Shown here one piece after another: positions 20,930 through 30,941 of a stretch of 64,000 nucleotides of DNA; the stretch's first letter is position 1; every line of letters begins with the position of its first letter. A program made the translations under genes and the position numbers. This stretch comes from Exobasidium rhododendri (Eukaryota > Basidiomycota > Exobasidiomycetes > Exobasidiales > Exobasidiaceae). The DNA is taken from contig CP110630.1 of assembly GCA_026210745.1 (NCBI GenBank), positions 1,054,001-1,118,000 on the forward strand, written 5' to 3'. The notes under the pieces were generated by a model. That model was not told the origin of the DNA. It saw only the letters and a program-made list of their open reading frames with translations, and made no database searches.

Positions 20930-23699
20930 CTAATGTGTATGTAGGTGTTCTCCATGAGAATGAGCGTTCTCGTGTGAGTTTTCTAGAACATGATCATGGG
21001 TGTGATCGTGAGTGTGGGTGTGATCGTGAGTGTGCTTGTGGTCGTGGTGATCGTGGTGGTGGTCGTGATGATGAGCGTGTGTTTGATTTTGCTTGCGATA
21101 ATGATCTCTCAGCTTCTCCCTACTGACCTGGATAGAAATTTCACCAGCTCTGATAGCTCCTCGGAGACTCTCACCCGCTCGCAAACCTGCACCAGCTCCT
21201 ACTGCTGGCGCGAGTAAGGTCCAGGACCACCTCGTGATGTCGAGTACATCTTGATCAGTTGCGTCATCTCTCAGAAATACTTCTACCGTCGCAATCAAGG
21301 AAGCATTCTTTGCCAGCTTCTGACTTCCTAGAATCGCATTAGCTCCACTACTAAGAGTAGCACTATTCTTGTTGGCTGAAGTTGGTGGAGTGAGCTGCCA
21401 AAGGTGAGGAGGAGCAACATACGTGACCAACGAATGCTCCTCGATTGTCTTGATACTTCGGCACAATTGAACGTTTTGAGTATTGAAGGATTTGGGGGCC
21501 GTCTGAAGTAGGATTTTGCCCAGAGCTTTGCTGGCAGGATAGGCAGTGTAGAGCATGGCAACGCTTTCCAAACCGGCCAAGACCTTGTCCAATGCAGCAA
21601 CCTGAAAGGGCGGCATGATCAAGGAAGCCACAGTGAGAGTGAAGCAGAAGAACAAGACTGTAACGCTGAAGGGATTCGATAATAGGTGGAGAAATGGCCC
21701 AGCCAAGGTGCTTGGATCGACTAGAATAGAGTTTTTTCTTCCATGCGCTTTTGTCCGTCGCATACTCGCCCCATTTTCGGACACAGTCGAGCTGATTCCA
21801 CAGGCAGCTACTAGCTTTGCATGGTTCTGGAACACCATGCTGCTGAACAAGCATGCAGCAGAAGCGAGTAAAAGCATCAAGAGAGGTAGTTGCAGTCCCA
21901 CGTCGTCTTCTTCGTGACGCTCATTGGCGCCTTCCAGAAGGGCATGCTCGACTGATTCTTTGCAAACGTAGATAGACGCAAAAAGCAAGTAGACGGTTTG
22001 ACTGAATTGAAGAAGCGTCTCGATGCGGTGAGGACTAAGGTAAGAAGTGCATAGAGATAAGCCGACTAGAAATACTTCTTCACTGCCCTCTTCACACAAT
22101 TCCAGCTTTTGCATCGACTCACCCATACGGTCTTCGGACACTTTCTTTGGTGTCCTTTTTCCGCTTCCAGCCTTCACTGAGCCATTCTGTTGCCACTCCG
22201 TTTAGGATTCCGAAAGCATCAAAGACGACCAGATAACCTAGCCCAGTCAGGGAAAGACTATCCCCAGATTGACCCTTCATCCAGATTGTTGCTCCAAGCA
22301 AGAATTCGAGGGTTCCAAAGATGAGCAGCGGACGGTGAGAGGCGGGCAAGGAGGTCGATGCCATCAATTGCCAGACTGGCGTCGAGAGAGTGTTCAACAA
22401 GACTGGCATATCCCCCGTGTCGGCGTCGGTCTCCTCCATCCTCTTGGTTCGAGATGCGTCTGCTCCCACTTTGCGGACCTGCTCTGGCGAAGAAGCCCAT
22501 GGCGACACAGAGTGAGAGGGACTGATATCACTTTCACCGATCCTCGCTTCGTTTACACTCGATTGCGACGAGTTGACCATTCCATGATTGACGCTATGCT
22601 TTCGATGGTGACCTCTTCGAGATTTCGTAGGGCTGAGATCGGCTCCCAAATACTCGACTGGAACTGACAGAGACTCCGCCTCCTTGGTTCTGGCCTGGAG
22701 ATCGTGCGTCTGAATCGTGACGTTTGGCTTGGCAAACACTTTAGCCGCTTGGATCTCGTCGGCTTCTTTCTCTGCTACACTCCCTGGTCGAGGAAAGAAG
22801 ACGCTCAAATTGCGACTATGGACTCTAGAGTGTTTTCTAGAATGATCTCTCCGTTCTGCAGCCGTCATGGAAGCAGTCTTTGATGCCATTTCTCCCACTA
22901 CATCAGTCTCCTCTTCCACACTCGCGTCCCCCTCCTCCTCTTCTCCCAAATCATCATTGAGAGAGACGTTCAAGGTAGGCAAGGCGGTGGCTGTGTCATC
23001 TACGGGGATGCCCGTCGCCATTTCGGAAGCTGGACTCGAGCCTGGAAGTGGTAAAGGTAGAGATCCGTAGTAGGGACTCGCAGAGCTCCCGATACTTGTA
23101 CTGCTGCTGCTCTGGTATGAGCTAGGATAAGCCGCAGTTGCGAGCTTTAAACTTGGACTTCTGTCTTGATCTCCGGCCGATATGGAGCTTGAACTGATCG
23201 TCCGAGGTCTTGCGTAAGGAGACTGATCGCTTGAAGAGAGAGTAGAAGGGTAGCTCGCACTTGCCAACAGAACCGAAGGTCTTCTCGAGTGACTGTGAGT
23301 GAGACCGTCTGGTGACGGGCTGCTCGAAGACGACGACGAGATTTCCCTACGTTCCTTCTGATCTATATGAGGTATGCCGCTCGTATGTGAGCTGGTCTTG
23401 GAGTAGGGAGAAAGTAATGATGTTGTTGAGCTTGTTGTATTAAAAGGAGCGCCTAGTGTCGTTGGCTGAGATTCGTATGCTCTAGTGATCGACTTGACAG
23501 ATCTATGTCGTCGAACAGCCGGTTTCTGTAGCAGCTGCTGTCTAGTAGTGCTACTTGCTTGAGAAGGAGGAGAGGAGACTTTCACTACGTCTGATGGCAG
23601 TTGATTTTGACGATTGTCATCTACTTCGCCAAGGATGGGAGGTGATAAAGTTCTTGCTTGCGGTGGTAGAGGTGGGGATGTAGGCAAGGTTTTATTCAT
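20930..23699 (-). CDS. ZRG17: Zrg17-type zinc transporter (CDF family)
   Basis: In yeast, Zrg17 pairs with Msc2 to move zinc into the ER and secretory pathway. Exons 22123-23699 and 20930-22034 encode 893 residues. The first 450 or so are a Ser/Pro-rich, probably cytosolic and disordered tail. Membrane segments start at about RPLLIFGTLEFLLGA. The CDF signature VRRPYGPHRIETLLQFS is rebuilt exactly across the 88-nt intron and is followed by VYLLFASIYVCKESVEH. Further hydrophobic segments and a cytosolic domain follow. The last 50 residues are a striking His/Asp/Thr tail (HHHDHHHDHHDHKHTHDH), a probable zinc sensor or buffer. The ATG at 23699 is the first in frame. Confidence 0.86.
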
Positions 23700-24330
23700 C
23701 TCTCGCTTCGACGAACGACGCAAAGGGCTCGGATCTGATAGGCGCCGATGCTCCGAATGACAAGGCGGTGGAGCTCCGACCTGAGAGTGCCTCTAGGAAC
23801 TGGGGCAGAGGACCGTTTGTCTGCTGGGGATGGGCAACGCTAAAATATACCTTTTCTGAGACACGATAATCTTTACACACTAGCCTGTCAAGAGCTGATC
23901 ACTAAACACGTGTGAGGGTCAATCTTTCAGACGATGGTTGCAACCTCTTGGTCAAGTGGCCAGTCATTATACACAGTACACAATGTCGCAGTCGCTAATG
24001 CTACATGTCCAAGAAGTGATGAAAACTTCTACCAAGGCGAAAACTTGTTTCAGAATTGGATACGCTGAGCTGCGGACCGGCACTCTATCCAGCGTGTTTG
24101 CAGATGAAGTTTCCTCTTTCAACGGATTCCGAACGATCTCCGAGCAACAATTCAAGTGGTTCAGAGGAGGAAAGGCCGTACGCAATGCTGAGATCGGGTG
24201 GTAGCTTCCTTGACCTTTGGCATCCGATACTAAGCGACCAAGTGAAGAGCACCGCAATTGCTCTTCTTTTTCACGAAGAGCTTGTCCGCTTCGATACACC
24301 GATAAGATCATCATATAGGCTCAAGAGTCT
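23700..24330. promoter_or_regulatory. Upstream region of ZRG17; one weak plus-strand frame
   Basis: About 630 bp between the ZRG17 start and the CDC26 stop. A plus-strand frame at about 24104-24376 (starting MKFPLSTDSERSPSNN) has an acidic/serine-rich then hydrophobic composition that could be coding. It matches nothing I know and overlaps the 3' end of CDC26, so I do not call it a gene. Confidence 0.35.
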
Positions 24331-24537
24331 TTATTGCTCCTCGTTGACTGATCGATCACCTTGGTTCGGTTGTTGACTGTGATCCTCTGGTCCAGGTGCA
24401 GTACGGTCGAATCTGCTCAGATCATCACTCTGGTCTGTTGTTTCGTCAGGACGGATGTGTGAATCGATCCTCTCTGACTTCAATTCCTCCACTTCCGATT
24501 GCTGCAGTGCGATACCTGTCGGTGGTCGTCGAATCAT
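24331..24537 (-). CDS. CDC26: APC/C subunit Cdc26
   Basis: Cdc26 (Apc12) is a tiny subunit of the anaphase-promoting complex. Its acetylated N-terminus threads into the Apc6/Cdc16 TPR superhelix and stabilises it. The 68-residue single-exon frame starts MIRRPPTGIALQQSEVEEL, matching the family signature MLRRxPTxIxLxxxDIxEx that makes the TPR contact. The rest is acidic and polar without structure, as usual. Substitution of Leu2 by Ile is conservative. Such small genes are easily missed. The N-terminal match is short, so confidence is moderate. Confidence 0.72.
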   Translation of the reverse strand: MIRRPPTGIALQQSEVEELKSERIDSHIRPDETTDQSDDLSRFDRTAPGPEDHSQQPNQGDRSVNEEQ

Positions 24538-24857
24538 TGTACGACCTAAGAATTGCTCCTAGCAGTCTGTCCTACGCCTCTTCAAGCTGCTGAATCTGTT
24601 GCCTTTAGAGCGTAATTGCACTGAACGTCAGTTCGGATGATGGCAGCGGCGAAAGAGCAAGCAACGCCGAGCAGACGCGATAGACTTTAGAGTTTTTTAC
24701 GGGAACGTCAATAAGCTTTAACACCCTTCCCCTTTCGTCATCATCACTTAGGATGACATTCTCCTTCACCGACGAGATGATGAATTGAGTGAGAATAATG
24801 GGAAGATGGGTAGATATTGAGGCAAGTTAGTGTACAATGTCTAGTGGTCCTGGTGGA
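24538..24857. promoter_or_regulatory. Promoter region of CDC26
   Basis: 320 bp between CDC26 and GPI18, both on the minus strand. It should hold the CDC26 promoter and the GPI18 3' UTR. No other feature seen. Confidence 0.4.
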
Positions 24858-26351
24858 TTAAGCCGGCGGATAAAAGCCAGCATAGAGGATCGTGCTTGAC
24901 AGGTTCCAGACCACAAGGTAAGTCACCAAGACACAGGTACAGCTTGCTCCACCTAGCCAAGCTATATTCTTCCTTTGCATTCGAAAGACAAGATGACTCG
25001 CACCCCACCAGAGCGCAGGCAAGCCTCCAGGAGAGGCAAATCTGAGCGCTATCTGGACATGCGAAGTGAAGACTAGGACGAGGAAGGTGATGAAAGCGAA
25101 ATGAGCGTGTGCCACAAGGAGATCAGAGTCGACCTGATCTTCTCTCCACGGAGTCAAGGTCTTTCTGACAACCAGAGACGCATTCTCGCGATAGAACGTT
25201 GAGAGCCAATAGAAGATAAAGCCAAGGATGGGAAAGGCAATGATCCAATTGGGAACTTGAGCGAGAGTCCAATAACGAAGCGGTCCCACATTCCTGTCGC
25301 GCGAGAGAGTCTTTGTCAAATTCACTCCTTTTCATGGGAAAAAGGCATACTCGCCCACTCACCAGTAGTGATCCTGAACGTGGTTGTAAAGACTGGGTAT
25401 CATCCTGCTGCACCATTCCTTGCGATCCACCTCCCGCGAGCAGAACCTGACATAAGCGAATCCTTGCGAAAGAATGAATGGCATCAAGCAGTAAATAACC
25501 ATGATGGGGGCGAGAATGGCGGAAAGGCGGGACATTTGTCGACGAGGCTTCCAGAAGGCTTGCCACACCGGAAATCCCACGAGCAGAATCCCGTTTGCTC
25601 GGAAGGCAGTCGCCATAGCGTAGCATGTCGACGCCATAAACAATCGAAGTAGTTGGTGACGACCTTTGTGAGGTACAACGAAAAGGTGACCGAGAAGGGC
25701 AAGGAACGAAAAGAAACTCTCTGGTGTCGGGGTGATAAGAGTGGATGGCGACGGCGAGAGAATGCAAAGGTAAGCTGCCACCTGCGAGAACTTTTCCCTT
25801 CCGGTCAAGTTCTTGGTCAGACTGATTAAGGAAGAGTGGCATGAACATCACAGACAATAGCGAGAACACGCGAGGTACTACAGTGATTGGCCTCACCTGA
25901 AGAGCATAAGCGGCTGTAAGATACTCATCATCGTAGCCAGAGTGGACGTCAATAGAATGCTTTGCGAGGGATTCCATGACAATCTGTCTCCACGTTGGTG
26001 ACCCATGATTCTCAGCAGCCAGACAATGCCTGGTTGGAATGCAAACGACTGTTCAGATTGGACCCCGCCCCATCCCGCTTCGTTAGGAGTTTGACCCACA
26101 TGAAGATTGGGAGGTGGCAGCGGTAGAGCCCTTGGACTAGCTATTGCAAGGAAATGTAAAGCGTCCCATTTCAATAGAGGCAAGGCAAAGAGAGTCGCCA
26201 GAGGTGTAGCAGAAGCGTCTAAACGGAGTTGTAACCACGCAGAGCTGTCAAAGGGTGATTGTAGCAAAGCGGCAACAATAAGGAGAGCGAGTGTGAGGCC
26301 GCGATGCACAGCAGTCCAGCGAAGAATTCTCCACTCTACCCCTGTCAGCAT
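24858..26351 (-). CDS. GPI18: GPI mannosyltransferase 2 (PIG-V/Gpi18)
   Basis: Gpi18 adds the second mannose to the GPI anchor precursor in the ER lumen. Exons 25897-26351, 25363-25821 and 24858-25293 encode 449 residues with many hydrophobic segments. Family features are the FDSSAWLQLRLDA segment, LLKWDALHFLAIA with the catalytic-type WD in the first lumenal loop, HQRGDRLSWNP, CYAMATAFRANGILLVGFP, and IPSLYNHVQDHYW/NVGPLRYWTLAQVPNW, which crosses the second intron. I start at the ATG at 26351 (MLTGVEWRILRW), just downstream of an in-frame stop. The gene is divergent from the GLTSCR1 protein. Confidence 0.9.
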
Positions 26352-26856
26352 TCCAGTAGTTACAAGTACCACGGACTCCTTCGCAATCGCTCAGGAGAGA
26401 AAGAGTAGGGCAGAGACAAGGAGAGGCGACAAGACGTGTGGAACTGCAGGCTAATCTTATACATACATTTAACATCGTCACGCGGGTGTGGAAAAAAAAG
26501 GAAAGGGGAAATCATTTGATCGCGCTCTCGCCTTCGCTCTGTGCTTCATTGAAAACAGGAGTCAAGGGAGAAAGGCGGGAGATTGCAAGCAAAAGGAAGA
26601 GTGGGAGAGCAACAGAAAGAGAAGCATTGCTAGGTCTCTCCTTCCTCTCATTCACACACATCCCTGGGACCATCGCAAATCAGGATTCGGGTTGGCGGCT
26701 GGAAAGGTGATTCACCTGGCCTATTGCCCCGGCTGCATAGGAGGGTCAAATATTTGCAGCATCGGCCACAGCATAGATCTTGGGAGGAGGGGAGGAATCT
26801 AGGATTATTCTGGCATCACAGAGCTTACTCTTGCGTTACCACAGAGGATCGAAGTG
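26352..26856. promoter_or_regulatory. Divergent promoter region GPI18 / GLTSCR1 protein
   Basis: 505 bp between two start codons on opposite strands. It contains a purine-rich stretch on the plus strand (about 26490-26640) and no recognisable gene. Confidence 0.5.
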
Positions 26857-28659
26857 ATGCTTCAGGCTGCCGCTTCACTGCAACGAACAAGTGCTTCACC
26901 TCAGACTGTTTTGCCAGCATCGAACGTACAGTCGCCCCAACCTCCTTCACCTACGCTTGATACGAAACCGACGTTTCGAACAAAGGTGCGATTGCCTTCC
27001 ACCATCGAACCAGGCATTCTTACTTGTGCTCAAGCAAGTAGGCAGGCTTTTACACAGGCTGTGGCAAACGATCAAAGAGCTGCTCTTCAACCCAGCTACT
27101 CTGAATCTTTTCATAGTGCAAATGACGTGGTGAAACGCTTGCTGCCATACCATGTCTGGCATGTCAATGATGATGATCTGCGGTGTGCCCTGGAAGATAG
27201 CGCCTCATCTGGCACGGCAGGAAGATGTAAACGAGTACGGAACGGCCAGGATGATGAAAAGTATCCTACCAGCGAAGAAGCCTACAGACTCTTCTCCAGA
27301 TATTCTAGAATTGATGCACATGCTAGGAAGCTACATTTTCAACTAACGGGGGGAGCAAGTACATCGGAAGGAGCCCCGTTCAGCAAAGAATCACTATACA
27401 ACATAGAAAAGCTGGCGCTTGAGCAGGAGAAAGAGCTTTTGGCATCAGAGCAAGAGAAGCTCAGACAGGCGAAAGAAATGGCCATCGAGGCAGGAGTGAA
27501 GTGGGAGGATCTAATGCGACTAGGCCCGACACTTGGGCAAGTTGGATCAAATGGCTCGACGGATGTGCAAGAGCAATTTGCAAAGGAGGAGGGAGCAGGA
27601 CAATTGGAACTTACATCGTCGGCGAAAGGTACGACAAGTAGCCCGTTTTCGCCGATTTCCTTTCAAAAGAGCGTCGGGTCAATGCAAAGTAATACTGATC
27701 GCAATAATCTTGTGCGATCCTCCACAATGATAGCCTCCACCAGTAAGCTATCAGATGAAATCAATGGCGCTCTTTCAACACCTCCTCGACCAGGATCAAG
27801 TGCGACAAAACCGTCAAAGACTCGAGGAAGACCGAGAAAGACACGAGATGAAGATGGAAAGATCATTGCTACACCTCCTGCAGGCAAACCAGCTCCAAAC
27901 CAGACGGCCACGCATACACCCTCTTCCGCCGCTGTGTTGAAGAGCAATACAAGTAACGCAGGTCTGACAAAGCAAGTGCCCACTTCTGCTCGTACAAATC
28001 CTACTAGCTCTCCTATCACGACCGTTCCTGCTCACGTACATCCTCCTAAGCCGTTGCCATCACCTGCACCCACGCCCTCCCCCGCTACTATTATTCCTTC
28101 TCACCCTATCCCTCTCGTCTTACCGCTGTCTACACTTTCAAGATTATCGTCTCTGGGGATAGCGCCGATTCCGGCGCCTCACCTTTTACCAGCAATTAAT
28201 GCTCAACAAGCTCAAGCGCATAGGCAAGGCCAAGGTGACCCACCTACTGCAATTCCTATTTCTCAATCTGTTCACAGTACCGCACCGAGATCCGCTCCGC
28301 CAAATCAAGTGGAACCAGCCTTACTGATGGGCATTACTGAAGCGCCCCTGCCTCGTACGCTATCAAACACTCAAGGCAGATCGACGGGTACAATGCAACA
28401 GATGCTCCATGTCAGCGTCGTTCTGAGTAAATTGAGCCCCTCGCAATTGTCTGGCTTGGCTGCTCTCATGCAGAGTCTGCAAAATACTGGAGCAAACAAG
28501 ACAGGTACAGGCGCGAGTGACAACGGCAGTAACAGCAGTAAGACCGCCAGGAATTCTTCCGATGAGACCGATAAACAGGCAACGTCACAAACGCCTTCTT
28601 CTCGCCCCCTTTTACCGTCTAATGATGCATTCTCGGACCCTCATGCACCGTCCGAGTAA
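26857..28659 (+). CDS. GLTSCR1-domain protein with AT-hook
   Basis: A single exon of 600 residues. At about residues 70-190 is a GLTSCR1/BICRA-like region, with FHSANDVVKRLLPYHVWHV as the signature, then a helical charged segment (IEKLALEQEKELLASEQEKL). In animals this domain defines the non-canonical BAF class of SWI/SNF remodellers. Around residue 320 is an AT-hook, SKTRGRPRKTRDEDG, a minor-groove DNA-binding motif. The remainder is Pro/Ser/Thr/Gln-rich low complexity. A role in chromatin remodelling is inferred from the domain. The ATG at 26857 directly follows a GTG and may not be the true start if an upstream exon exists. Confidence 0.75.
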   Translation: MLQAAASLQRTSASPQTVLPASNVQSPQPPSPTLDTKPTFRTKVRLPSTIEPGILTCAQASRQAFTQAVANDQRAALQPSYSESFHSANDVVKRLLPYHVWHVNDDDLRCALEDSASSGTAGRCKRVRNGQDDEKYPTSEEAYRLFSRYSRIDAHARKLHFQLTGGASTSEGAPFSKESLYNIEKLALEQEKELLASEQEKLRQAKEMAIEAGVKWEDLMRLGPTLGQVGSNGSTDVQEQFAKEEGAGQLELTSSAKGTTSSPFSPISFQKSVGSMQSNTDRNNLVRSSTMIASTSKLSDEINGALSTPPRPGSSATKPSKTRGRPRKTRDEDGKIIATPPAGKPAPNQTATHTPSSAAVLKSNTSNAGLTKQVPTSARTNPTSSPITTVPAHVHPPKPLPSPAPTPSPATIIPSHPIPLVLPLSTLSRLSSLGIAPIPAPHLLPAINAQQAQAHRQGQGDPPTAIPISQSVHSTAPRSAPPNQVEPALLMGITEAPLPRTLSNTQGRSTGTMQQMLHVSVVLSKLSPSQLSGLAALMQSLQNTGANKTGTGASDNGSNSSKTARNSSDETDKQATSQTPSSRPLLPSNDAFSDPHAPSE

Positions 28660-29186
28660 AGCGAGCTTGATGTCTTATCTCTCTCTTCTGAAAGATCCCA
28701 CTCTGTATACATACTTTTAACTTCTCTCTGTCAATGAGTGTAATCCAATGACATGAAGCTACCAATGGTACCTACACTTCTTTGTATCTCTTGCTCCTCG
28801 TAGATCATAGGAAACCCGCATATCAGAACGTCCGTTGTCTTTCTCCTCCCACTCCATTTTCTTCGGAATTGAGGCCGAATTGCGCCCTTGAAAGAACGCC
28901 GCGCTAGGGAGGTGGAAAAGGTGTCATTCATTCGAGGAAGAAGTAGAAGGATGTCGTCGCGGATATTAGGAAAATTAACACCAGAGATTCAATTAAAGTA
29001 AGTATAGTTTCATTATCCAATGTGGCGAGTTCTTTAATTATCGTGCGATTGTGTTGCGGTCTAAGTCGTCCGTGGAGAGAGGTCCGGAACGAGCACTTCC
29101 TCTCGTTCGCAATCTTCTCTCTCTCTATCTCTTTTTCTCTTTTTGTCATCGTCCATCCTATGCAAGATCGTCAATGATCTGTCTGC
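28660..29186. promoter_or_regulatory. Upstream region of the lipase gene
   Basis: 527 bp between two plus-strand genes. AT-rich around 28960-29045 and CT-rich (CTCTCTCTATCTC) just before the lipase start at 29187, like many fungal leaders. No other gene seen. Confidence 0.45.
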
Positions 29187-30941
29187 ATGAATTCGACTCA
29201 TCTAGAAGATCGAGAAGCAGTGCCATTGGTCATTGTTGAGGGGTTCTTATGCTCTACCAGTACGGCCGTATGGGGAAATTTTGCCAATCATCTTGAGGCA
29301 GGAAGTGAACGTCAAGCACAGAAGGGCAGAATTGCGTATGGAGGAAGACGTCAGGTCGTACTTGTGCCCATTGGGCCTCTCAGTAGTATCCACGATCGAG
29401 CCTGCGAGCTCTTCCATGGCCTACGGGGCACTAGGGTAGATTACGGTCACAGTCACGCAAGTCAGCACGGTCACGGTCGTTTTGGCCGACGAGCGAGGAA
29501 ACCACTGCTTGCTGGATGGGGCGACAATGTCGACAATAAAAGCCTCATTGGTAAAGCGCACTTTCTAGGACACTCACTCGGCGGACTGACGATTGTAAAG
29601 ATGTTTGAGCTTCTCAGTCAGGGATTTTTCGATGCTTACTTGGGCATAGGAGTCACAAACAGCAAGCAACATGTGACCGCCACTTCACTGGTCTTATCCC
29701 TTACAACTATTTCAAGTCCGTTTCGAGGTACGCCATTAGTCTATTTGTTAGGTCTTCAAGCGACCTCCCTGCCACTTGTACGCTTCCTCAGTGTCGGCGA
29801 TTGCCTCGCAAAGATAGTGCACTTCCTCCTTTGGGTAAGAAGATTACCCTTGGCTCAAAGTCGTCTCTTCAATGTGGACAAATGGATACCAGACTTCTAC
29901 GCTGACGCATGGCACTTTGCGAGTCAGACTAAAGATGAATACTGTGTGGGAACAACAGTGGGCAAGATGGGGAGCGGTTCGAATACCTGTTGCAGTAAGC
30001 AATTCGAACACGAGCTTCAAGACGATTGTCACAACGTCAAGACTAGTGCAAGATGGAGACTCAGCGAACGATTCGGCTTGACTACGCTTTTATCGCAATT
30101 GAAGAACAGCTCTTGGGCAGAAGGTAAAGATTGTGCTCCTTGGGATTGCTCCTTCGCACAGAGGGAAGCAGAGGAAGAGAGAGAAGGGTCTATCTGGTCA
30201 TCACCCTCCTTTCCTTCACACGGGGTAAACTCTGGCTCTTCCTCAAAGGTGTGGCTACGATCGTATGCTGCATACATTGAAGATACTGGTGGTGCAACTT
30301 CTACTAGGTGCATGCCTTCAGTGCTTTCTTGGATAGGTTCCCACCTCTCAAAGTACAATTACGCAAATTCACCGCCTCCAGGTTCTCGTCACTCATCAAG
30401 CAAAGCTGATGATCGTCATCACAATGATTCAGGCTACACTTCTGCTTGCGATGAAGCGGACCAAATGCCGTCTTCCAGAGAGAAGAGAACGGAAAAGATG
30501 ATAAAAATTGATCAAGATTGGTACAGGAATGATGGCGTTGTCCCTCTTGCCTCGCAATATCATCCTGGCAATTGCCACGCCGATCATTGTGTACATCGTC
30601 CTTGGCAAGATGTGATGGAGCCTTCTACAGCAAGTCTCCTTGCCCGTTTACACTCCAGCATTCAGTGGCTCTTCCCCTCCTACTTTACCAGCCGAGATCA
30701 GCGCAAAAGAGGACTGCCAAATGCTGCAAGAGTGTATGACTCGACGAACGAACCAGTGTCAAAAACACCGTCGAGCAATAGTTGGCATGTCTTTACACTC
30801 CAAGATACAACACACGCCAGCCTTGTCCCCTTCTACACAGGCTCTGCAAAACAAGTGAGCTTTTGGCAAGACGTTGGTAGCTGGTTGCAACAGGTTGAAC
30901 TTGCAGCAAGCACTCAATTCGATGGTGCACACGACGGCTAG
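29187..30941 (+). CDS. Lipase resembling bacterial family I.5
   Basis: Alpha/beta-hydrolase lipase, a single exon of 584 residues. The sequence follows the Geobacillus/Staphylococcus-type lipases: VIVEGFLCST, then PIGPLSSIHDRACELFHGLR, then RVDYGHSHASQHGHGRFGR. That last stretch matches the zinc-site loop of Geobacillus L1-type enzymes. The nucleophile elbow is FLGHSLGG with Ser130. The acid is probably Asp449 in WYRNDGVVP and the base His543 in DTTHASLV, both in the positions expected for this family. An extra, low-complexity region (about 310-430) is inserted before the acid. There is no clear signal peptide at the chosen ATG, so the enzyme may be intracellular or the N-terminus may be incomplete. 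The substrate is unknown. Confidence 0.85.
   Translation: MNSTHLEDREAVPLVIVEGFLCSTSTAVWGNFANHLEAGSERQAQKGRIAYGGRRQVVLVPIGPLSSIHDRACELFHGLRGTRVDYGHSHASQHGHGRFGRRARKPLLAGWGDNVDNKSLIGKAHFLGHSLGGLTIVKMFELLSQGFFDAYLGIGVTNSKQHVTATSLVLSLTTISSPFRGTPLVYLLGLQATSLPLVRFLSVGDCLAKIVHFLLWVRRLPLAQSRLFNVDKWIPDFYADAWHFASQTKDEYCVGTTVGKMGSGSNTCCSKQFEHELQDDCHNVKTSARWRLSERFGLTTLLSQLKNSSWAEGKDCAPWDCSFAQREAEEEREGSIWSSPSFPSHGVNSGSSSKVWLRSYAAYIEDTGGATSTRCMPSVLSWIGSHLSKYNYANSPPPGSRHSSSKADDRHHNDSGYTSACDEADQMPSSREKRTEKMIKIDQDWYRNDGVVPLASQYHPGNCHADHCVHRPWQDVMEPSTASLLARLHSSIQWLFPSYFTSRDQRKRGLPNAARVYDSTNEPVSKTPSSNSWHVFTLQDTTHASLVPFYTGSAKQVSFWQDVGSWLQQVELAASTQFDGAHDG

Noticed and set aside
21000-21080. Tandem GTGATCGTGAGTGTG-like repeats on the plus strand
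   Set aside because: They are the codons of the His/Asp/Thr tail of the zinc transporter on the other strand, not a separate satellite.
24104-24376. Plus-strand frame starting MKFPLSTDSERSPSNN
   Set aside because: It overlaps the end of CDC26 and has no family match or clear splice partner; left as a note only.
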